A DNA stretch of 64,000 bases from Allium sativum (Eukaryota > Streptophyta > Magnoliopsida > Asparagales > Amaryllidaceae): the NCBI GenBank assembly GCA_030737875.1, contig CM060915.1, positions 907,130,677 through 907,194,676 of the forward strand, given 5' to 3'. The notes below the pieces were generated by a model. That model saw only the letters and a list, made by a program, of their open reading frames with translations. It was not told where the DNA came from and did no database searches. A program made the translations under genes and the position numbers. Below are positions 57,435 to 64,000 of the stretch, piece by piece (position 1 is the stretch's first letter; each line of letters starts with the position of its first letter).

Positions 57435-60118
57435 TGTAATGTCCCATATTTTATGGTGGAATAATTAATTTATTTAATTATTTAAAATATGGTTTGGTAA
57501 TTTAATATGGTTTAAATTAAATAACTTTGAATATTTAATTAATATAATAATTAAATAATATATTTAATTTTTGAAATAATCAGAAATAGTGAATTGACAA
57601 TATAATGTGAACTGGACAATTCAAAGTATATAATTCAGTTTGGAATTTGAATTTGAATAACGAATATATTATATAAACGACAGTTGAACGTAGAATTAGA
57701 ATATAATTAAAATCGAGCTCGAAATGGCACGGTAGTTCGCTATTTGGCGATTTGAACTTCAACTGAATATACAAGGTCCGATTTAAATCGGATTTCTATG
57801 AAATAAGAAACGTTAGGAGCTGGTGAAGTATATTTTTCTATTGGAAGAGAAAAATCGGGATTTCATCGTGTAGATTTTGATTTGTGTCCAAATCAAATTT
57901 TAAAATAGTAGTTATAGAATCGTTTATCGACCATAACAGTTTATTCGATATAACTAGATACCGGTTTCGAATGTAGACAAGATTCTTTTGAGACGTAGTG
58001 ATAATTTAATTTTTAGAATTTTACTGAAATTTTTATTTTGTAAAATAATCAACTTTTTATTCGGAGTGTTTTACACCCTGTAGCAGTATTTTGGGGTTTC
58101 AAAATATGAGTTAATCTACCGGTATTTTTATATTTTTGAAATCGTGGTACCTTACTGTTCACAACGGTATTTTCATATCTGTCCATAACGACTCGTATGG
58201 GAACGAAATATTACATAGCGAGGTAGACTAAGTTTTATAACTTAAAACTAATTTTTTTTCTTTAATTTTTTATGGTCAAAAATGGTGCCGCCGTTAAGCA
58301 ACGTGGAGGCACGACATCTTCAAAGCAATTCCAACTAAAAACTATATATATATATATCCCCTTAAAAATGTTACAACCTAATTCCATACTTCTGTAAATA
58401 AAAATGCCGCCTCCCTTTTAATCCTTCAACTAATTAAATCAATGTCTTTACTCAACTAAATCTCTCAAATCCGGATCCGTTTGACTTGTACACTCGAGGG
58501 CTTCGCGAAGATGTGTATGGGAAAGGGTGCGATGAATTTTTTTGGAGTTGGGTTTCTTTCAGTTGAGATGCGGCATCGGTCGGATTTGTATAGGGATGCC
58601 TGAGGTTGATTTGAAGTGATGGGCGAGGTTATGATCATGAACGGAGTCGAGTAGCAGTGTTCTGACATGGTGCGACAACATTCAAGAGAGGTGGAGTTTT
58701 TCCAGCGTCGACTTGGCAAGGGGACGCGGTGACTGTGGCGAGCTGGGGTGGAAATAAGGTTCACCGATGAACTCAGGAAGGTGAGGGGGTCAGCTCGACG
58801 ACGAAGAGGTGGACTCCGGAAATCTCTAGTGAAATACGACAGTGGTTGCCACTGTTCGAGGGCAGCAGTTCGAGTTTTATGGTTGGGATCGAGTTGTGCC
58901 TGAGGGGGGTGATCAGGAGGAGGGTGGCATGCTGAGTTGAACGACGGAGGTGGCAGCGTCGATGGATGAACGAGGTGGAGGGCGACAACGGTCAAAGCAT
59001 CGGTCAACATGATTGAAGCTGCATACGGTTTCTATTTTGGATTGCGGAAGAAATACCGTGGGGAGGGGTCACGTGTTATACGGGTGAGGGGTGAGGTTTG
59101 GTAAATAAATTGATAATTTAATTATATTATAATTGTGTATTAACTATAAATCATAATATCTAGTTCGTATGTGATCAGAATTTCGAACGGTCAGATCCGA
59201 TGGGATCGTATGGACGAGGGCTACAACATGGAACTGACTGGGAGTGGATTGGAGCCCGTTACAATTTATTTCGAAATAAATTGTCTATCTGAATCAAGCG
59301 ATGGTTATCGTTATTAACGATGATCGTCCAATGTGAGTAAAACTCACCAACTCTGAACAGTTATATTTTTACAACATATTGTTAGAACTGATAATTATCT
59401 GTTGATTACTGTGTGTTAACTATTTGGTTGAGTTGCTTGTGTATTGATTGAAATTATAGATAACGATATATATATAAATCATTAATCAAATATTGATTCT
59501 GTTTAAAAGAATATTTCATATTGAAATGAAATCGATGTTAATTATGTTGTTTAACATCTGTGATGCAGGGAAACAGGTTGGTGGAATCCAACTGGATTCC
59601 TCAACATTTATTTTACTGTTTTTCGCATATTGAAATATATGATGTGATATATAATCTGTTGTTGATTATGTGTGTTTGAATGATATCGATCATGGTTGTT
59701 TGGTTTTAAATACCGTAAGAAAACCCTGGGATGAAAAAGGAAAAATTCAATAACTATATTGAAATAAAATATTATATAAAATCGAAAGATTTTATACAGA
59801 AGGAAGATTTCAAACTGTATATTGAAATAGAATATTTATAAAATCAAAGGATTTTATACAAAGGAATATTTATAAAATCAAGGGATCTTATAAAGGAAAT
59901 TATTTGAAAAACAAATATAAAGGAGATATTTGTAAAACATTTACAAATAGATTTGAAAAGGAGATATTTGTAAAACATTTACAAATAGATTTGAAAAGGA
60001 ATTATTTATTTAGATAATAAATAGAGTTATAAATGGAATTTATTAGAAAATGGAAAAGAATGTCATATAAGGAAATATTTGGCAAATGAATAGAATTTTA
60101 CATCAGGAAAGTTTAGAC

Positions 60119-60148
60119 CCGTGCTTCACACACGGGTATAACATGGTA
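60119..60148. repeat. short inverted repeat
   Basis: CCCGTG and CACGGG are separated by seven bases, forming a possible hairpin. The giant LTRs have acacccgtgtggggtt at the corresponding place. Confidence 0.5.
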
Positions 60149-60339
60149 TAGATTTAAAGCAAAGATTTTAAATAGAATTTGTTGTAACCAATAAATTGAG
60201 AAGATTAATTTATAAATAATATTTTATAAATTAAATAAAATATTTATCATTGGATAAATAGAATATATAAGTCTGGGCTTATATAGAGAAGTAAGAATCG
60301 ATTTCAACATTGATATTTGAAACTGAATATGGACGTAGA

Positions 60340-61080
60340 GTTAATCAAAGGAGTTAATCAAAATGTGTTAATCAAAATGAGTTAGAGGAGTCAATTGATT
60401 AGAGTTAGAGTTAATCGATTAGAGTTAGAGTTAATCAGTTAGAGTTAACCAGTTAGAGTTAATCAGTTAGAGTTAACCAATTAGTGTTAATCAGTTAGAG
60501 TTATTCGATTAGAGTTAAATCGAACTAGAGTTATTCGAATAGAGTTAATCGAACAAGAGTTAGTCGAATATTTGTTATACTGAATAGAGTTAATTGAATT
60601 AGAGTTAATCGGATTAGAGTTAATCCAAGGAGTTATCGAATATTAGTTATTCGAAAGGAGTTATCGAATATTAGTTATTCGAAAGGAGTTATCGAATATT
60701 AGTTATTCGAAAGGAGTAATCGAATATTAGTTATTTGAAAGGAGTAATCGAATATTAGTTATTCGAAAGGAGTTAATCGAATATTAGTTATTCGAAAGGA
60801 GTTAATCATATATAGTTTATTCGAGAGGAGTTAATTGATAAGAGTAAATTAGTTAGAGTTAATTGAATAGAGTTAATCCAATAGAGTTAATCAAATAGAG
60901 TTAATAGAATTGAGTTAATCAAATAGAGCTAACTGATAAGAGTAAATCGATTAGAGTTAATCGAATAGTGTTAATTGAATAAAGTTAATCGAATATGGCT
61001 ATTCGAAGAGAGATTATCGAATATAGTTTATTCGAAGGAAAGAGTTATCGAATAGAGATTTATTCGAAAGAGTTGTTAAA
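60340..61080. repeat. minisatellite of agagttaatcgatt-type units
   Basis: Units of about 12-16 bp (agagttaatc.att) give way to a 28-30-bp form (atcgaatattagttattcga plus aaggagtt) repeated about seven times at 60650-60800, then return to the short form. It lies at the place that the GAATTC-rich minisatellite occupies in the giant LTR. Confidence 0.85.
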
Positions 61081-62092
61081 GGTTTAAAAAGATAAACTTT
61101 GACTATTTCAAAGTTAAAACGTTGTTCAGTTAAGGCCTGAGAGGTAATTATACCCCAACTTGATTGACTTCCTTCTTAACTAAGGAATGGTAAGGTTTGA
61201 TAGTGAATGATGGTTAAGTGAATTTAGTTAATGAGTGAAATGGTTTGTGTTGGCATAGCGATGTTTATTTAAACATCATTTTAAATCAAATGAAGGAGTT
61301 TTGGAAATGTTTTCCTTATAAGAATCAGAAATGTTTTCTGATAATAGAAAATAAGAAATGGGAATAAATATGGAAACGTCTTCCAGTGATTAATAACGTA
61401 TATTTTCTAAGTTTAGAAAATAAGGATTTACGAATACATAGAAACGGGAAATAAGGGAATGAATAAATAAATGATAAATTAATTTAAGAGATAAATGTTG
61501 AATGTTGATTGATCGATAAAATTTCCATTTGGAAATAACATCTTTGATAGTTAAATCACAGACTATCAAAGTTTTGACCATTTTGTCGTCGTCAATACGG
61601 AGAGACCGGTTGGATTCTTATCCAAAGAACCACTCCGTATGGGCGTTAGAATTTTGAATCAAATAGATCAAAGACAAATTGAAGACGGAGTTATGCAAGA
61701 GCTATTGTATAAATCTTAGGTAGAGATTGCCTAGGATGGATGTATGGAATAGTGCCTTCGGTTTGTCCAGTCCCAGGACAACTTGAATGGACGAATGTCT
61801 TACAGAGTATATCTGGAAGATCGCGTAAGTTGATCGTTTAAAACGTATTTACGTTGGTGGCGGAGGAATTCGTTTCTCTTAGCTTATACCCATGGTATTT
61901 TTGGGGAAATCAATTTGTGATTTGACGAGTATGACGATGTGGCATTCAAAGTGAATGAATGAGTAATCTGTTGAAAGATACGTTATGACCTCTAGCCTCA
62001 TCAACTGGGAAGTGACAGAAATCGGGCATGCAGCATAACTAAGTGGTTCGCAACCAAGTAGTGTATATTGTCACCATCTAGAGAATATTCGT

Positions 62093-62749
62093 TGTTGGCT
62101 AGATTTTAGACCAAGCCACCAAGATCCAAGCACATGTTTAATACGAAGTTTTGTTCATGAAGATGCGTCCTCGAGATTCGCGATCGCCCTCATGACCACG
62201 ATCCGATCCATCCATACCTGCCCGATCCAATCCGTTCACGCCAGTTCGATCCGATCTGATCCTTGAAGCTGAGAGGTGAGGGCCATGACCAAGTCATTCA
62301 CGATCCGATAATATAGGATCTCACGACACCTGTCCACAATGGCTATATTGACTATTTCTCCATCAAGCCACGAGCCAGTCCGAGATCTTCGTGATTTGTG
62401 CCACGTATGATCACGATTCGTCTGCAGATATCACCTATAAATAGCCCTAGGCTTGGCATTTTTCAGGATCTTTTTGGCAGTTCTGAGTGTTGTTCCTACC
62501 ATTACTGTCTCTGCACTATTTCTTACCAATATTAATTCGAAATCACTAAATGAATCAGTATTGTAAAAGTGAGATTGAGAGAAAATTCTCTGATTGTACC
62601 CGAATCTTACGTATAATCATAGATATAATGTGGACGTAGGCTCGTTAACGCCGAACCACTATAAATCCTGTGTGTTTTCTCGCATTTCTAGATATAAGTC
62701 TCTGTCAATTCAGATAATTTGGGTGTTAGAGCCAATTTTGGATCTAACA
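62093..62749 (+). repeat. 5' LTR of Tat element B (657 bp)
   Basis: TGTTGGCTAGATTTTAG ... GATCTAACA. It shares accaagccac, gacacctgt, cctataaatagccc, atctttttggca and gtggacgtaggctcgttaac with the element A LTR. TATAAATAG lies at 62436-62444. Confidence 0.9.
62436..62444 (+). promoter_or_regulatory. LTR TATA box of element B
   Basis: TATAAATAG in CACCTATAAATAGCCC, the same context as at 8809 in element A. Confidence 0.75.
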
Positions 62750-62750
62750 T

Positions 62751-62768
62751 TTTGGTGCTTTCACCGAG
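62751..62768 (+). promoter_or_regulatory. primer-binding site region of element B
   Basis: TTTGGTGCTTTCACCGAG follows the LTR by one base. It is not the initiator tRNA-Met type; TGGTGCTTTCA-like sites occur in plant Tat elements. The tRNA is not identified. Confidence 0.55.
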
Positions 62769-62884
62769 AACGAAGTCTCAGCATATTGGATTGTAGTTCT
62801 ATTGTTTGGATAATCAAGTCTGAAGAAAACAGTCCAAAACCTCACTATTTCAATTTTTGAAGATTTCAGTAGAGCTCATATATC

Positions 62885-64000
62885 ATGGCTGGAAAGAAGT
62901 CTAAGGAAGTACGAACTTCGCAAGCGAATGAAGCTGCGAACGAAGCGATTGAAGAAAGCGTGCACAAACAGGTCGAGGAAGAGCTCTCGGATCGTGGCAA
63001 CATTGGGACGATCTGATCCGGTGATGGAGCGACGAACCAGGAAGTTGAAAGGGTAACTACCCAATCATAAGACCTCGCCATGACCCCTCCTGCACCTGTC
63101 ACCACGACCCGACGTCAAGGAGGTACCATGACCCACCAGCCTAGGAGGACCACGATTCGAACTGACAATCAGACTACTACTCGAACTGGGAAGGAAATTA
63201 TGGCTCATTCTGCTCGTATTGGTACTTCCACTCAACCCGGATCAAGTTCCCCGCGTATAAGAGAAGATGAAGATGATCAGTTCGACCCTTCTGGTCCAGT
63301 TACCGAAGGACATCTGACTCGAATACTTGAAGCATTGGATAGGCAAATTGATGAATTGGCCACCCAAAGGCAGGAGAGCTCATTGTTGCGTCGGAATATC
63401 ACTACCTTAGGCAGACGAATTGATGATATTCAAAGGCAGGTTTCGCCGCCTCCAGCTTACCCTTTATCCCCGGAACATACATCCTCATCTGAAGAGCCTC
63501 GGAGAAACCGGCGATGGCCTCCATTGGAAAGGGCTGAAAATATAGAAGTGCTTAATCAGGAAACCAATAATCGTAACTTAAATGAGCCCATATTGCCGCC
63601 TAGGAATGGAGGCGTTATTGATCCTGCTCAGATTCGACCTGTTCCTCCCGCTCGTCGTGCGACTGATCGCGACAATAGGGGGCAAGGGAGCTCTGTCGAG
63701 GACCCAGACCTTGCAGCAACACGTCAAAGAAATGCTGGAGGAGCCTGCCAGGCAAGAAGTGTAGATCCCGAATCCACCTTGACCCATGCGGATGTTGAAG
63801 CCATGATTAGGCAAATGATGGTGGAAAGTTGCGGCCAAAGAACCGAAGATTGGGGTATAGGCCGTAGTCATTCGCCTTTTACAGATGATATTTTAGAGGT
63901 CCGATTCCCGAGGAAATTTAACATGCCATCCATAAACCGTTATGCGGGAAAGGCTGATCCAGTTCAGCACCTGATGAGATATTCATGGTACATGAACGCG
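62885..64000 (+). CDS. gag: Gag of Tat element B, partial, with two early stops
   Basis: One frame is open to the window end. From ATG 62885 it reads MAGKKSKEVRTSQANEAANE but meets TGA at 63014 and TAA at 63068. From ATG 63080 it is open for 307 codons. Features are a basic Thr/Arg-rich start, an acidic patch (REDEDDQFDPSGP), a helical stretch (RILEALDRQIDELATQRQES), and near the end HSPFTDDILEVRFPRKF followed by RYAGKADPVQHLMRYSWYMN. The last matches the start of the Tat-lineage capsid domain, which builds the element's particle. If translation starts at 62885, the copy is defective. The missing downstream part would hold the rest of capsid, the zinc knuckle and pol. Confidence 0.8.

Larger units (their letters stand above)
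57435..62092 (+). repeat. diverged relative of the giant LTR, plus orientation
   Basis: It starts TGTAATGTCCCAT and shares blocks with the giant LTR in the same order: cacggtagttcg (57730), a TATA-rich box (about 58345), a GC-rich stretch (58480-59050), gtgagtaaaactcac (59333), cccgtg...cacggg (60119), a minisatellite (60340-61080), and attgaagacggag, cttcggtttgtcc and gaatgtcttacag (61675-61815). It is cut at 62093 by Tat element B. The 181-codon minus-strand frame at 59010-58465 is proline/serine-rich and antisense to the leader; I do not consider it a gene. Confidence 0.65.
62093..64000 (+). mobile_element. Tat-lineage Ty3/gypsy retrotransposon B, 5' portion
   Basis: A 5' LTR, a PBS region and a gag frame that runs off the window, in the same orientation as element A. 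The LTR is related to that of A but clearly different, so it is a separate insertion. The bases before it are ttcgt, the expected TSD, not testable here. It interrupts the LTR relative at 57435-62092. Confidence 0.85.

Noticed and set aside
58465..59010. Minus-strand 181-codon ORF, Pro/Ser/His-rich
   Set aside because: Antisense to the likely leader of the LTR relative; composition follows the local GC bias; no domain or homologous frame in the giant LTRs.
60340..61080. Possible CRISPR-like spaced repeats
   Set aside because: The repeats are contiguous and degenerate with no unique spacers, no cas genes, and a plant nuclear context.
62594..62860. Plus-strand 88-codon ORF spanning the LTR end and PBS of Tat element B
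   Set aside because: Crosses the LTR/PBS border, which is not coding in this family.

Overview
The window is a gene-poor, AT-rich piece of a flowering-plant nuclear genome, probably eudicot and probably heterochromatic; the species cannot be named from the sequence. Almost everything in it is transposable-element DNA, much of it nested. I found no intact host gene, no rRNA or tRNA gene and no CRISPR array. Element boundaries rest on TG...CA ends, polypurine tracts (PPT), primer-binding sites (PBS) and target-site duplications (TSD) read directly from the sequence.

Left part (1-33919), a nest of insertions. (a) 1-9110 is the 3' two thirds of a Tat-lineage Ty3/gypsy element: a broken pol end, a seven-unit TATA-containing tandem array, a spliced antisense gene with its own promoter-like region, a PPT and a 3' LTR. 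(b) It lies next to, and probably inside, a relic long LTR on the minus strand (9111-10431), which itself adjoins a decayed Ty1/copia element. (c) That copia element runs 10432-33919 and is split twice: by a 12.2-kb Tekay/Del-like chromovirus (13238-25460, TSD taatc, one stop codon in its gag-pol) and by a second, minus-strand copia element (27447-33073, TSD attgt).

Middle part (33920-42233): unassigned AT-rich DNA, three diverged copies of a roughly 0.5-kb unit, two nested terminal-inverted-repeat elements (37601-38126 with 37761-37972 inside), and a LINE (38929-41255) that has ORF1 and a 3' tail but no endonuclease/reverse transcriptase, flanked by 15-bp TSDs.

Right part (42234-64000): the most unusual object is a complete minus-strand, non-autonomous LTR element (42239-55332, TSD gttgc) with two LTRs of about 6.0 kb around only 1030 bp of non-coding internal DNA. 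It interrupts DNA rich in GTTGC/GCAAC motifs next to a CACTA-like end, beside a fragment of an oligopeptide-transporter (OPT) pseudogene. From 57435 to 62092 is a diverged plus-strand relative of the giant LTR. A second Tat-lineage element is inserted into it at 62093 and leaves the window within gag.

How the parts relate: the giant-LTR element has no protein genes, but its PBS, its PPT and the GGACGAAA...TTTTAAGTGGGG context before its 3' LTR resemble those of the Tekay element in the same window, so a chromovirus of that kind is the likely source of its replication proteins (inference). Three relatives of the giant LTR share a leader motif that reads both as a hairpin and as a 5' splice site.
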